Source: Gonapodya prolifera JEL478 (Eukaryota > Monoblepharomycota > Monoblepharidomycetes > Monoblepharidales > Gonapodyaceae). From it: a DNA stretch of 64,000 bases. Both the position numbers and the translations under genes were made by a program. Positions 12,001-23,600 of the stretch are shown piece by piece. The notes beneath the pieces were generated by a model. The model was not told where the DNA came from and did no database searches. It saw only the letters and a list, made by a program, of their open reading frames with translations. The stretch lies in NCBI GenBank assembly GCA_001574975.1, contig KQ965839.1:1-64000 (forward strand). Direction: 5' to 3'. The first letter of the stretch is position 1. The number at the start of each line of letters is the position of its first letter.

Positions 12001-14509
12001 GGGTGGGTTCAAGTCATGGTTTATATCATAAATGGTCTCTGTGAAGCATTGTCTTCCTCAGCGCATCGTCCCCAAAGTTGATAACCTCAAAACATCTGCC
12101 CAAGCTCAGAATGGACACGAACTTCTAAGCCCACCATATGTGTTATCGTTTCCTCCGTCACTTTTCACAGGGCAGAGGACCTCTTCCAACAACCCTAATC
12201 ACCTGCCTTTCACTCCCGCCGCGATCAAAGCCATTCCAAGTATCGGCGAATTGGACGAACGTGATTGGCAAGAGAAGGGTAGTAAAGCAAAAGCAAAACA
12301 AAAGAAGGAGCGCCAAGGGAAATCCGAAAGCAGCGGTTCCGAAGTCGTTGTGAGGCGATACAAAGAAACGAACATGGGACCATTTCCTGAGGATAAAAGG
12401 AGGAAGAACACCTTGCAGTTTACTCCCACACAAAGTAAGTTGGTTTGAAACCTCCTTCTGCGATGTCCTACTAAGCATACTGGTTACTTAGTCGACGCAA
12501 TTCTCTCGGGAATACGGCCAGGACTCACCCTGATTGTCGGCCCTCCTGGAACAGGCAAGACTGATGTGGCGGTACAGGTCATCTCGTCATTGTATCACAA
12601 CTTCCCATCGGAACAAATTCTGCTTGTGACGCATTCTAATCAAGCGCTCAATAATCTTTTCGAAAAGATCGCGCAGAGTGATATCGATCCTCGACATTTA
12701 TTACGTCTTGGGCATGGGGAAGAAGAAATTGAGGTGCAAGGAGATTGGAGCAAGTATGGTCGTGTAAATGCATTTTTGGACAAGCGTCTTCGTCTTCTCG
12801 CTGAGGTAGAGAAACTCAAAGATTCTTTAGGAATTCCGGGAGACTACCATGGTACATGTGAGACTGCAGGATACTTCTTCTTGTTTCACATATTGACGCG
12901 GTGGGATCCGTATTGGAGCAAAGTGAAGAATGTAGTCCAAGAAGTTAGAAGGTCCAAGTCTGGCGATGAGCAGAATCTTGTCACCAAGGCTAGGACCTTG
13001 GTGACTGAGACGTTCCCCTTCATCACGTATTTCACAACCGCGCTTCAGCGTCCTCTTTTTACTGCGGAAATGACGCTGGACGAGGTGGTGGAAGTCGCCG
13101 CGGGTTGTTTCCGGCACATACGCCGTGTCTTTGATGAGCTGGAGGAAGTCCGAGCGTTTGAGCTCCTGCGAACCAACTACGACAGATCCAACTACCTTTT
13201 GGTGAAAGAGGCGAGAATTGTCGCAATGACATGCACCCACGCAGGTCTGAAAAGGAGGGAACTTGTTCGCCTTGGGTTCAAATACGATTCGGTGGTCATG
13301 GAAGAAGCAGCTCAAGTCACCGAGGTGGAATCGTTCATCCCGATGGCACTGCAAATTCCAGAAGATGACGGCAGCAGTCGCTTGCGTCGTGTCGTTATGA
13401 TTGGTGACCACCATCAGCTTCCTCCCGTGGTCAAAGATATTTCGCTGCAGCGCCACACAAATATGGAACAGTCCCTCTTCACACGATTTATCAGGCTTGG
13501 AGTCCCTTTTATTGAGCTTGATCGCCAAGGGCGTGCTAGGTCGTCAATCACCGATCTCTACAGGTGGCGATACAATAACTTGCATGATCTTGATGTGGCC
13601 GTTTTAAGGGAGGAGTACAAGCTGGCGAACCCGGGATTCGTCCACGAGTACCAGCTGGTGGATGTCGGCCCGTTCCAGGGGAAAGGAGAAACGGAACCTT
13701 TACCTTGGTTCTACCAGAACCTTGGCGAGGCGGAGTACGTCGTGGCGGTGTATCAATACATGAGACTTCTCGGGTGAGTCAAGACATCTTTTTTTGTCGG
13801 TGATTGAATACTCGATAACCACGAAATGCTGCACTTGCAAACAAAATTGCAGGTACCCTGTGGAAAAGATTGCGATATTAACGACATACAACGGTCAGAA
13901 AGAACTCATAAAAGATGTTCTGCAGCAAAGATGCGCATGGAACCCGCTGTTTGGAAAACCCAGCAAGGTTACGACCGTGGACAAGTATCAAGGCCAGCAG
14001 AACGACTGTGAGTAGGCGTTCAAGTCAGTGGAACCAATGAAACCCCACAAATCCTCTCTTTCCCAGATATACTCCTTTCTTTGGTGCGAACGAGGTCTGT
14101 CGGGCATCTGCGCGATATTCGTCGATTGATTGTGGCCATGTCACGTGCTCGACTCGGTCTTTACATATTCTGCAACAAGAAGCTGTTCCAGAACTGTCAG
14201 GATTTGGCACCGACGTTTTCCAAGCTGTTGGAGCGGCCGACGAAGTTGTCAGTGCGTTCGGGAGAACGATATGGGGAAACCAAACGTGCTTTGCATAGCT
14301 CCGCAAGTGGTGACAAAACGGCGAGCGTGTTTGAGATCCAAGACGTGGAGCACATGGGCCGTTATGTGTATCAGATGACAACCGAGGTAATTGCTTGGGC
14401 GAAAAAGCAGAAAGCGGAGAGGGAGGCGGCCGAGGGTGGCTCTGTCGACGTCGAAATGGGCACCGAAAACGGCAACGAAGTTGATGTGGACGCAAAAATA
14501 GAGTCTTGA
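9077..14509 (+). CDS. AQR: Aquarius/Cwf11-type RNA helicase, intron-binding spliceosomal protein
   Basis: Spliceosomal SF1 helicase that binds the intron upstream of the branch point and, in animals, couples splicing to exon-junction-complex loading. Exons 9077-9595, 9691-10132, 10196-10884, 10950-12002, 12062-12434, 12492-13773, 13853-14007 and 14067-14509 give 1651 aa in frame throughout. The N-terminal half carries family landmarks such as PTRR, FAGWARM and [10 protein letters not shown]. The helicase core has Walker [10 protein letters not shown] (about 1041), [25 protein letters not shown] (about 1330), YQGQQND (about 1498) and [12 protein letters not shown] (about 1528). The start is the first ATG of the long acidic frame (MDDDDS). 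The length is somewhat above animal AQR (about 1485 aa) because of an extended disordered N-terminus. All catalytic motifs look intact. Confidence 0.95.
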
Positions 14510-15241
14510 ATGTACATAGGAGTAATTTGAAATTTGCGCTTAAACAATTTTTAGAATCTGGAGCTGCTCGGCTCCTGCGGACACGGAACCCCGTGACCCG
14601 CACTTGTTTGCTCAACACTCACGCCCACAGCGAGCAAGGTGCGAGAAGAGTCCACGTTTCTGGTGCCACGCGTGAGATGCCGCGATCGTGCAGACTGCGC
14701 CACTACGGTCGGGGTTGCCAGTGTGCCGACGCAACACGACGAGCGTGGAAGACGCGGAGATTTGACATCGCGCCAACAATTTTTCAACCAGACGGATTTG
14801 TGTTTTCTTCTCATACTAATTGACTTGCTCACAATGTTCTCCTTCCCGTGGAACGCACCATTTGTGGCAATATTGTGCACTCCAAGACCCATCTCCCTCA
14901 CCGATACCGGTATCATCAAGGAAGTCTCGTATAGTGACAGACGTGTCTGAAGCAATGTCGGACTTGTATGTGTCCTTTTGGCGTGAGCGCCCAAACACTA
15001 CATGTCAATCCACTTCCGACACTCATTTCTGCTGATCAGCTCCTTTTTCTCTGACTATTGGTTCCCAAATGCTGTTTTGCCCCCGGCGGAAGGAGGAACG
15101 AAGAGATTGCTGCGCTCCACGAAGAGGAAAATTAAACCTTCCGACAATTGGCAGCCCGACGGTCCGGATCGGTTGAAAAATCAACCCCCTGAGCTGGTGG
15201 GTTGCTCATAATTTTGTTTGACGTCAGAGCACTTACCCTCT
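14510..15241. other. intergenic region, possible 5' exon of the F-box gene
   Basis: There is no recognisable domain. A frame at 15002-15200 ends in residues QPPELV and would join in frame to the F-box exon only through an apparent 27-nt intron (about 15201-15227), which is shorter than any other intron here. Transcript data would be needed to decide, so the stretch is left outside the CDS. Confidence 0.4.
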
Positions 15242-16213
15242 ATGACTTGGATCAAGACGTATCGCATGCTCTTTTACCTTACTCCGGAGGATCTTTCCCG
15301 CCTTGGCATGTGTGCAAAGTATCTGCGCGGTGCAACCAACAACGAAGCGCTTTGGAAGGCCATGTGCCGCCTCAAGTATGAAAGCTTCAAGCATCATCCT
15401 CTCAATTTGCTGCACCCAGCAGGAGTCTATTCTCCCTCGACTGTACTCTCCACTTTGAGCCCAGCCGAGTGCAAGGGAATACTTGATCGTCGCGGGGTCC
15501 CGAAGAACACGTGGGAGCAGCTGTGTGAAGAGGCGGAGAAGGAAGACGCGACCTATGAGGCTGATCTCGAAGAGCTCAGGTCTTTGGTTCTGACCTCCGA
15601 GGGTGACCTTTGGCCGACACCGGAAGTAATGGAGGGTGTTGAGTACGGCAACAAATGGTGCGTGTACACTCATGTGCATAGTGCGAGTGTCCCGGTAAAC
15701 AATACTTCTGGCGACAACACTAGGAAGTCGTCGTATGTTGCAACCATCTTGGATCTTGAGCGAACAAGCATCACGCGCCAGGAGTTGATAAGTTACGAAT
15801 GGTTCTATGTATCTCATGGTCGATGGGTGAGTCTCCGGTTTCGCAAAAAGTCATGCTCTCCAATTTCTCACATTGCGGTACAGTCTATGAGGGACGAAGA
15901 CGTCGCCAGAGTGGAGTTCAACACCAATGGCTACCGCCACGGTACTAAAGGCTGGCCGATGAGACAGACCTGGCGAGTTGATCGTGGTGGGAGGGTCCAG
16001 GTCTGCACAACATTGGCTTGGTCAGGATTTCCGATCTGAATATCTGATGCCGCCATCTTTTTCTGTTAGGTTGCCGGCTTTCCCCTCCATCAAACTCGGA
16101 GAGACGCAAATGGAGGATGGATATTTGGGAACGGTTACGTCACTTACAAGAGCATTTGCGGTCTCTGGGAGGCCCAGGGGAAGAAAGACGACCCACCAGC
16201 CGAAGACGAGTAA
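15242..16213 (+). CDS. F-box protein with C-terminal beta-rich domain
   Basis: Probable substrate receptor of an SCF (Skp1-Cullin-F-box) ubiquitin ligase. Exons 15242-15826, 15884-16000 and 16070-16213 give 281 aa. The F-box lies at the very N-terminus (residues about 1-45: MLFYLTPEDLSRLGMCAKYL followed by EALWK), which is the usual pattern of helices ending in an LWK motif. The remaining 230 residues are unlike common WD40 or LRR substrate modules. They contain WCVYTHVHS, YEWFYVSHGRW and a Gly/aromatic-rich end (NGGWIFGNGYVTYKS), so the substrate cannot be predicted. The F-box starts almost at the chosen ATG, so an upstream coding exon (around 15002-15200) is possible. Confidence 0.75.
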
Positions 16214-16297
16214 AAGAGTAAAGAAGATGGAGGGTGACATGTTGGTATTCGAAGATAATAAGACACACTTTTTTGCAACTGCTTTGAGCTGGTCTTT

Positions 16298-18307
16298 TTA
16301 CACCTCTGGCGATTCAGCATCGTCAGTGGTGTCGGATCCAACCTCACGATAATCGCGTTCGAGCGCAGCCAAGTCCTCGCGCGCCTCTGTGAACTCGCCC
16401 TCTTCCATTCCTTCACCGACGAACCAGTGCACGAAGGCACGCTGTTGATCAAGGGTCACATATTAGAGGCGGAAGAGAGTGGTGCAAATATGAAGATGAA
16501 CAAACCTTGGAGTACATAAGATCGAATTTGTGGTCCAGGCGAGCCCAGGCCTCACCAATCTGTTGGACGTCGTGTGAGTAATTTCAAAGTGACATGCTGC
16601 ACAATGGGGAAATGTGAACGCACCGCAGTTGTGTTGCTCAACATGCAGCACGCCCGCGAGACCTTGGCGAGATCACCGTCCGGGACAACGGTTGGAGCGT
16701 GCGAGTTGATTCCGACTTTGAATCCAGTGGGACACCAGTCGACAAAGCGAACCGAGGGGCGAGATTTCAAGCCCGCGATGGCGGTGTTGACGTCTTTGGG
16801 CACAACGTCGCCGCGGTAGAGGAGGCAGGTTGCCATGTATTTTCCGTTGCTTGATTGGGTGATAGACGTCATGAGCACGACAGGCCAACCAACAACAAAG
16901 TGATGACACTCACCGGGGCTCGCATTTTACCAGCTGGGCTTGAGGCTCGAAGCACGCGTTTGTGATTTCTGCAACTGTGAACTGCTCGTGTCCAGCCTTC
17001 TCCACTCCAATGATTGGTGCGTAGCTGGCAAGGGGGAAGTGAATTCGGGGGTATGGTACAAGGTTTGTTTGGAACTCGCTGTAAAACGAATGTTACGTGG
17101 GTCAGAAACAATGAAAAGGTCGTAAGCTTGGTCATAAGCTTGGGGCTAGTTACTTACTTGAGATCAACGTTCTGAATGCCATTTATTGTGAAATAAACTT
17201 GATGTAAGTAAAGCACTTTGCGACCAAGAACAACATTCTGCTCACCAGGCTGCCCTCAAATCGAAGGCTGGCAGTGATACTGCTCACAACTTGAGCAATG
17301 ATCCTGTTCAAGTTCGAGTAGGTTGGTCGCTCCACGTCCAAGTTACGTTTGCAAATGGAGTAGATGGCCTCGTTGTCAACGATGAAGGAACAGTCAGAGT
17401 GCTCAAGTGTGGTGTGGGTGGTGAGGATGGAGTTGTATGGCTCGACAACAGCTGTAATGACAGTCAGCGCTGTGCGATCACTCAACCGTGTGAACGCCTT
17501 ACCTGTGGACACCATTGGAGCAGGATAAACGCTGAATTCCAGTTTGCTCTTCCGACCGTATTCTTGCGAGAGGCGTTCCATAAGGAGGGCAGTGAATCCG
17601 GAACCGGTGCCACCACCAAAAGAGTGGAACAATAAGAACCCTGATGTTGTGTGAAGGATCTCTCGTAAACTGGTCCGAGTAGAATCAATTTTCAATCTGT
17701 GACCCACCTTGCAAGCCTTTCGTGTTCTCGGCCATCTTGCGGATGCGATCCATGGTGGTGTCGATCAACTCCTTCCCGACGGTGTAGTGGCCGCGTGCGT
17801 AGTTGTTGGCGGCATCCTCCTTGCCCGAGACAAGCTGAGAGATTTCAGAGAGCGATAAATCATTGACAAATAAGATCAAGAGACGCATCGAATCTTACCT
17901 GCTCCGGGTGGTACAAGCTCCTGTACTTCCCGGTTCTCACTTCGTCGACAACGGTGGGTTCCAGATCAACAAACAGGGTCCTCGGCACAAATTGCGATGA
18001 TGCTGTCTCAGCGAAAAAGGATACATGAGATCCCGAGGAGTTCTTGGCGGCGGCGGGATTGGCGTCGGGGTTGCGCGTTCCATCGGGTCTGATGTTATGT
18101 TCTGGGTGATCGACATTGATGTGAGTAACTGCACAGATTCCTCAGATCACCCATCGCACTCACCTAGACAGTAGAGTTCCCAGCATGCGTTACCGATTTG
18201 GACTCCGGCCTTTGACCCCGTGTGCAGCTCGGAGTCAGACTCGCCACGGCTGCTCCCGCAGACGATCACCGTACCTGGCCAACATGGACGCTGATGACTT
18301 CTCTCAT
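16298..18307 (-). CDS. divergent alpha-tubulin
   Basis: Structural GTPase of microtubules. Eleven exons on the minus strand (18307-18275, 18209-18164, 18101-17899, 17834-17708, 17640-17503, 17451-17246, 17171-17158, 17078-16914, 16849-16624, 16559-16506, 16441-16298) give exactly 451 aa. It is an alpha-tubulin: [13 protein letters not shown] start, GGGTGSG nucleotide loop, [28 protein letters not shown] with the catalytic Glu at about 257, and [11 protein letters not shown]. One exon (17158-17171) is only 14 nt. Oddities: the loop that carries acetylated Lys40 in other alpha-tubulins is about three residues longer and Ala/Ser-rich, and the C-terminus ends ...AESPEV, with neither the poly-Glu tail nor the terminal tyrosine. 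It is probably a second, specialised alpha-tubulin. The SDR gene follows on the same strand, upstream. Confidence 0.95.
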
Positions 18308-18531
18308 TGATGTTTGGCGGTGTGAATGAGCGTTGAATTATCGTTGAGTGTGATGTCTCGGATGATCTGCTGCACTTTTATGAATGTGTCAGGGGTGCGA
18401 AGATGACCGCAGACTTGCGAAGCGATCAACAAAAATGCGCCACACAATAGAACATTTTCATCTTCGCAGTGTTGATTTCTAATACGCGGATTCGACACCT
18501 GATGTAAACAGCATATCTACGTCCTCGCACG

Positions 18532-19828
18532 TCAGGATTCATAAACATTTCCCTTCCCCTCTTCCAATACGACCATGCCTTGGCTTGCCAAATAGCCTCC
18601 ATCGACGTTCAAGCAATGCCCGGTTACAAAAGAGCCCCCTGGGCCGCACAAAAAGAGGATAGCCGCGGCAATGTCCTCGGGCTGCGGAGGTGAGAAATTA
18701 CTGTGGGAAATGTAAAGTGTAGAAAATCATCAATACAAACCTTTCCGAATCTCTTCAGAGGTTGCGATTCTGCCGCCGACGATGCGGAAGGTATGACAAA
18801 GTCAGCAGTCCTGCAAGGGGCCAGTCTCATCGTTTTAGGGACACCTCCAGATTCGACTGCGTTACCCTCTCACATTTGACTAAGGAAGACACCCGGGCCA
18901 ATTGCGTTCACCAGGACTCCACGCCTGGCGAGCCGAGCGGATAAATTGCGAGTGAGTTGAATGAGACCCGACTTCGCAGCCACGTAGGCATACTGGGTGA
19001 AATGTCGTGAGTTTGTTGAAATGAATGTAAAGAAAGCAAAACACTTGGCCTACGTTTTCGTATTCGGTTGGTGTCCGCTGGCCGTCCATACTCGCGACCA
19101 TGATCACTCTCGAGGGATTTGTCGGGGAGGATCCGGTGGTGAGTAATGGAAGGAATTTCTGCGTGACGGTGAAGCACCTTGTGGATGATAAAGAGACATA
19201 GATTCTTCACAAGAACGATAGAAGACCAACCGGGTCAGATTCAAGTGAAGTATTTCTTCGAAAGCGGAGTCAGGGAACTCGTCCAAAGTAGATTTATCGA
19301 GGTCAATACCAGCGTTATTGCTAACAGGGGGGGAGGGGGTAGGTGGAAGGGGAGGCAGGTGGGAGAAAATGAATGTATCAAGATGGGCAACGGCAGGGTT
19401 TGGTGGGGAGATTGTATCAACGTTGAGCAAGAGGCGGAGAGATCGGTACCTAGAACGTACATGAGAATATCCACTTTGGACGTTATTGCGCCCACGGCCG
19501 CAACCAACTCGAGGACACCGTCGAGCGGGTTCAAATCTGCCGCAACCGCGTAAGCTTTGCCTGGGCCTTTGGCATTAAGCGATGCAGCTGCTGCTGAAAG
19601 CGATTCGCGATCTCGTGCTGTCATAATGACATTGGCTCCGTTCGAAACCAAGGTTGCAGCCATGATGAATCCGAGTCCAACGCGGGCCCCTGTCACAACA
19701 CACCAACGACCCGCGATGCCAAACAGAGATTGCAGATTGAGGTTTCCGGCATCAAGTGACTGCAGCGTGGGTGCGTTGAGGACTTCAGCAGTGTAGGCAC
19801 CAGAAACGTACTGGTGGGGCTGGGCCAT
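18532..19828 (-). CDS. short-chain dehydrogenase/reductase (SDR)
   Basis: NAD(P)-dependent oxidoreductase of the classical SDR family; substrate unknown. Exons 19828-19461, 19320-19231, 19177-19054, 18992-18874, 18810-18741 and 18681-18532 give 306 aa in frame. Seen directly: TGARVGLG cofactor motif (residues 46-53), NNAG (about 124), catalytic Ser in VASMDG (182), YVAAK with Tyr197/Lys201, and the C-terminal [13 protein letters not shown] and VDGGY blocks. The second donor is a GTTGGT and was chosen because it keeps the frame into [11 protein letters not shown]. An in-frame ATG at 19936 would add 36 residues, but the ATG at 19828 already leaves a 45-residue leader ahead of the Rossmann fold. 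The sequence resembles fungal gluconate-5-dehydrogenase-like SDRs, which is an inference only. Confidence 0.88.
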
Positions 19829-19986
19829 GATCGGTGGAGAGTCAGTGGACGCGGTTTTCCTTTCGATCACACCAAAACCAGGCAGATCGCCGTGCCAAAA
19901 TCTCGGGCCGTGGTCAAGGCTGCGGACACATCCCATTGATTGGTCTTTTCGTCATTCTATGCACAGCAACCATTGTCAGATCTCTT

Positions 19987-20622
19987 CTACTGTACAGATG
20001 ACCAAAAAATTGACGGAATCAAGAGCTCGGCACGTGCATTCGCAATTAAATTGGATCGGTGTATCCCAGTGTTCCCAGTGTTCCCAGAACTCCCACTGCT
20101 CCCAGTGCTCGCAGCATTCCCAGCACCCCCAGCGTTCCCAGTGCCACACTGTCCTTGTCTTAGGTGGACCAAAAGAAGAGGCCAATGAGATGATCTGCAA
20201 TGGGCTCGGGCTTTCTCGGTGAAACCATGCGCGGCCACGAGGACACCCAAGTGTGGAGTGTCAATGTCGCGGCCAGCTGCTTCAAAAATTGGAGGAAAAC
20301 GGGAAGGGGAGAATCCGTGCAACGCTCCTTCAAGCTCTCGAACATTCGAAGGTGAGAGAGGTTTCCTGAACGCTTTGCATTGAACGATAACCACGAGCTC
20401 TTTCCCACAAGCGCTCCATCGTCCAATCATGTCCACGCCTTCATCACCCGGTCCTCCGCGGTGCAATAAGTTCATCCCGAAGCGAAGCCTGAGAAAGTCC
20501 ATCGCCGCAAGTTCAAAGTCCTTTCCAATCCGATACGGCGAGCGATCGGATTGCTGCGACGTCGCACGCGCGCAATATCCTGAGAAGCGCCTCGAACATT
20601 CAAATGTATTGGTTGCGACCAT
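19987..20622 (-). CDS. Rrg7-like mitochondrial protein with restriction-endonuclease-like (PD-(D/E)XK) fold
   Basis: Single-exon gene, 211 aa. The N-terminus is Arg/Ser-rich and acid-poor, as in a mitochondrial presequence. Residues about 32-90 carry the nuclease-fold signature: GKDFE, then RGGPGDEGVDMIG, then VIVQCK, i.e. E...GD.G.D...(Q)xK. This matches the Mrr-type fold family that includes yeast Rrg7 (required for respiratory growth); the yeast biochemical role is unsettled. All candidate catalytic residues are present, so an active nuclease is possible. The C-terminal third contains a Gly/Asn/Ser/Thr run encoded by a 9-bp minisatellite (20068-20142), not expected in the family. It is head-to-head with MSH1, with 73 bp between start codons. 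Confidence 0.72.
   Translation of the reverse strand: MVATNTFECSRRFSGYCARATSQQSDRSPYRIGKDFELAAMDFLRLRFGMNLLHRGGPGDEGVDMIGRWSACGKELVVIVQCKAFRKPLSPSNVRELEGALHGFSPSRFPPIFEAAGRDIDTPHLGVLVAAHGFTEKARAHCRSSHWPLLLVHLRQGQCGTGNAGGAGNAASTGSSGSSGNTGNTGIHRSNLIANARAELLIPSIFWSSVQ
20068..20142 (+). repeat. 9-bp minisatellite inside the Rrg7-like gene
   Basis: On the + strand the sequence repeats 'cccagtgtt'-like nonamers about eight times with substitutions. On the minus strand it encodes alternating Gly-Asn-Ala/Thr and Gly-Ser-Ser triplets. Because the unit is a multiple of three, copy-number changes would keep the reading frame. Confidence 0.75.
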
Positions 20623-20695
20623 CTAATGCCAATGAATCAATGATTCTTTCAACCACAACATATTTCTTAGACACACATCACTCACCTTGCCGATC
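20623..20695. promoter_or_regulatory. 73-bp divergent promoter shared by Rrg7-like gene and MSH1
   Basis: The two start codons are 73 bp apart and face away from each other. The space must carry both 5' untranslated regions and both core promoters, so co-expression is likely. I see no TATA box. Confidence 0.6.
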
Positions 20696-23600
20696 ATGGC
20701 TCAATTTCGCCCCGGATGGATGATAGCGGCGAGACAGATCCGGTCTATGCTGCAATCAGTCACTCTGTCAAGTCACGATCACTTTTTGGTCAATGTCCGG
20801 CCCACATTCGGACCCAATCGTGCCGGATTCTCCTCGAATATTGCATATCTAAAGGAGACAGCAAAAAGGAGCAAGAAAGAGAGTGACGCACGGGTGTCCA
20901 GGTCGGCAAACTCCAGTTTGGAGCGGTACATTTCCGAGGTATTGCAAACAAAAGCATTTGGATTTTCGAGTGATGTGTTTTCCATTGTTCTTCTATCTTA
21001 GGCTCACTCTACTCTGCCTGACTGTGTGGTAAAACTGAGTCCGAAGTTCCACACGGCGTTTCGGTTCACTGACCAATTTAAAACTTTTTTTCCAGCACTT
21101 GTTCCAAATCGGAAGCTTCCTTGAAATCTACGAACAAGGGGGCTACCTCCAAGAAGTGGCGTCAGAGCTTAACATTCGAGTAGCACGTCCTTCAAAAGGG
21201 AAACCTCGGGCTGGATTCCCGATTGTGTCGAAAGCCAACTTTGTAAAGACATTGCTGGGAAGCGGTCGCAAGGTTGCCATTCATCTGCAATCGCTTGAAG
21301 CAATGGAGTGGGGAGGGAAAACCAAGGAGAGGGTCATTAGATACCTTGCGGAAGTCCTCACTCCTTCCACAATACTGGATCATGACACGCTGGACGCCCT
21401 GGGAAAGCTGAACTCAAATAATTATCTGCTGTCCATCATCCCCTCTGAGGGAGCTCTCTCGAGATGTGCTTTGGCTTGGCTCGACATCACAACAGGAGAG
21501 TTCTACTATGCAACGATTGACCTCAACCTCTTGCAGGGAGAGTTGTTCCGGATACAACCTGCTGAAATCATTTTGCCACAGTCCTTTTACGATGCTAACG
21601 AAGATTGCTTCGAAGCGACGCATGGCCTTCCCCTCAGAGTCAAATGTCTGCCAACGCTTAGGGGCACTTCAGCACACAAAATCCTGTCCGCAATCAACTC
21701 TTACGGGCGTATTTGCATCTCTTTGGATCGAAGTAGAAGGAAAGTGGAGACTTTCAGCAGCATGAGCGCTGTTGAAGCGATCGCAGTCTCCGCAGTGGTT
21801 TCTTATGTGGATCAGCTTGCCAGCCAACGCCAAGTCGCAGAGGTTGTGCCTATGCCAACCTCTCCCGCCGAGCCCAAGCGTTTTGAAAGGGGGAAGACGC
21901 TTCAGATGGATTCTGCCACTGTTGACGCCATCGATTTATTCTCGTGCAACGGTGGAAAAGTTGGTTCAATATTCCACTTGCTGGACAAGGCGTATACGAG
22001 GGGGGGCCAGCGCATGTTACGGAAGTGGCTCGGTGAGTGGGATCGGCGTCCTATATTGTTACTATACCCAATGCCCTCCACGGGGTGAGAACAGCATCTC
22101 CCTTGAGGAGTGTGGACTCTATTGGAGCGCGGCAATCCCTTGTTCAATACTTCTTGTCAAATCGAGATATGCAGGAGCGCTTTTGTCTGGAAATAATGGG
22201 CCTTAAAGATGCAGAGCGGTCACTTCAACGATTAAAGCTTGGAAGGGGTGGACCTACAGATTTCTATGTCATTTTGGATATGATGGGAGTGGTTGGTCGA
22301 GTTCGCGAGCTGTTCACGCACTCAGCGGAGCTAATGGCAGCCAGACCCGATCTATTTACCCAATTGAAGGACTTTGGAAATATCGCAAGGGGTTTGGAAA
22401 CATATCTGCTACCACAAGGTGACGTCCAGGAAGTTGGGACCTTGAAGAATCAAAACATGTACTTTGATTCAGAACTGGGCATGGAGGACTCGGATTCGGT
22501 AATGGAACTTGGAGATGAAGGCAAAACTTTTGCAAGATCGAGTTTGGGAATGATACCTCCAGGGTTCTCTCACCAATTGGATGAATTGCGAATGCAAGGA
22601 AACGAACTTGCGGCTCGAAAAGCCTCACTGGAGAACGATCTTCATCTCGGGTATGGTGAGAAAGAAACAAGATTAACACATCTCACACTACTCAAAGGAA
22701 TCAACACAAGGTACAACTGCTAGCTTGAAGTTCAGCGGCTCACTTGGTCCCTATGTTGAGATTCCCCGAGCATCAGCGTCCAAATATGAGACTGAAACTA
22801 AGCTCCACCCTATCGGCCACGGTTCACATGGCCGCTTGCGCTATCAAGATCCGGTAAGCCTTCATCATTTGCCATAAGCCGGGTTATGTAACACCAGATT
22901 TAGCGGTGGACTCAAGTTCATTATCTCGCATTGGAAAATGAAAGGGCGCAAATGGAATTCGCGAAGAGTATCTTTCGTGATGCTTGTGAAAAGGTAAAAG
23001 TTCAAAAGGAGACACAAACTTCCACATTAAGACGTTGCGTTGCTACTCAGCTTCTTGAGCATGCTGATGATCTCCAGGAAGCTATTCGAGCACTTTCGGA
23101 GATGGATGTCTTATCAGCATTTGCCATTGTATCACGGCGTGGCGGATATGTCCGACCTCGAGTGAATGAAAGGTGAGCTATGCAAGTTTCTTGGTATTAT
23201 CAAGATCTCGACAACACTTCCCGATAGTGGCACTGTTGACATTCGCGGAGGGAGACATCCAGTAGGTTGTTTCCATGAAATTGCAAAAGATGAAGTATCT
23301 CTTCTTTCAAAACTATAGATCATTGAAATCAAGCAAAACGAACGGGGTCAGACGGTGAGCCATTTTGGACTCAACCTAGGAAGAATCATTTGGATCCCGT
23401 TGCCGTTACAGTTTAAGAGCAATGACTGCACACTTGGAACCACAGAGAAAACGTGGCTGCTCACAGGGGTACGCGACTACTTCGCAAAACCAAAAATCTT
23501 GTTCTAATCTGTGGTTTTAAAGCCAAATATGGGTGGGAAGAGCACATTCCTCAGGCAAAAGTGAGGGAGCGCAAACCAAACCAATAGTACAATTTAATCC

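Noticed and set aside
12827-13528. 233-codon minus-strand frame
   Set aside because: It lies wholly inside the AQR helicase exon, whose motifs are unambiguous on the + strand.
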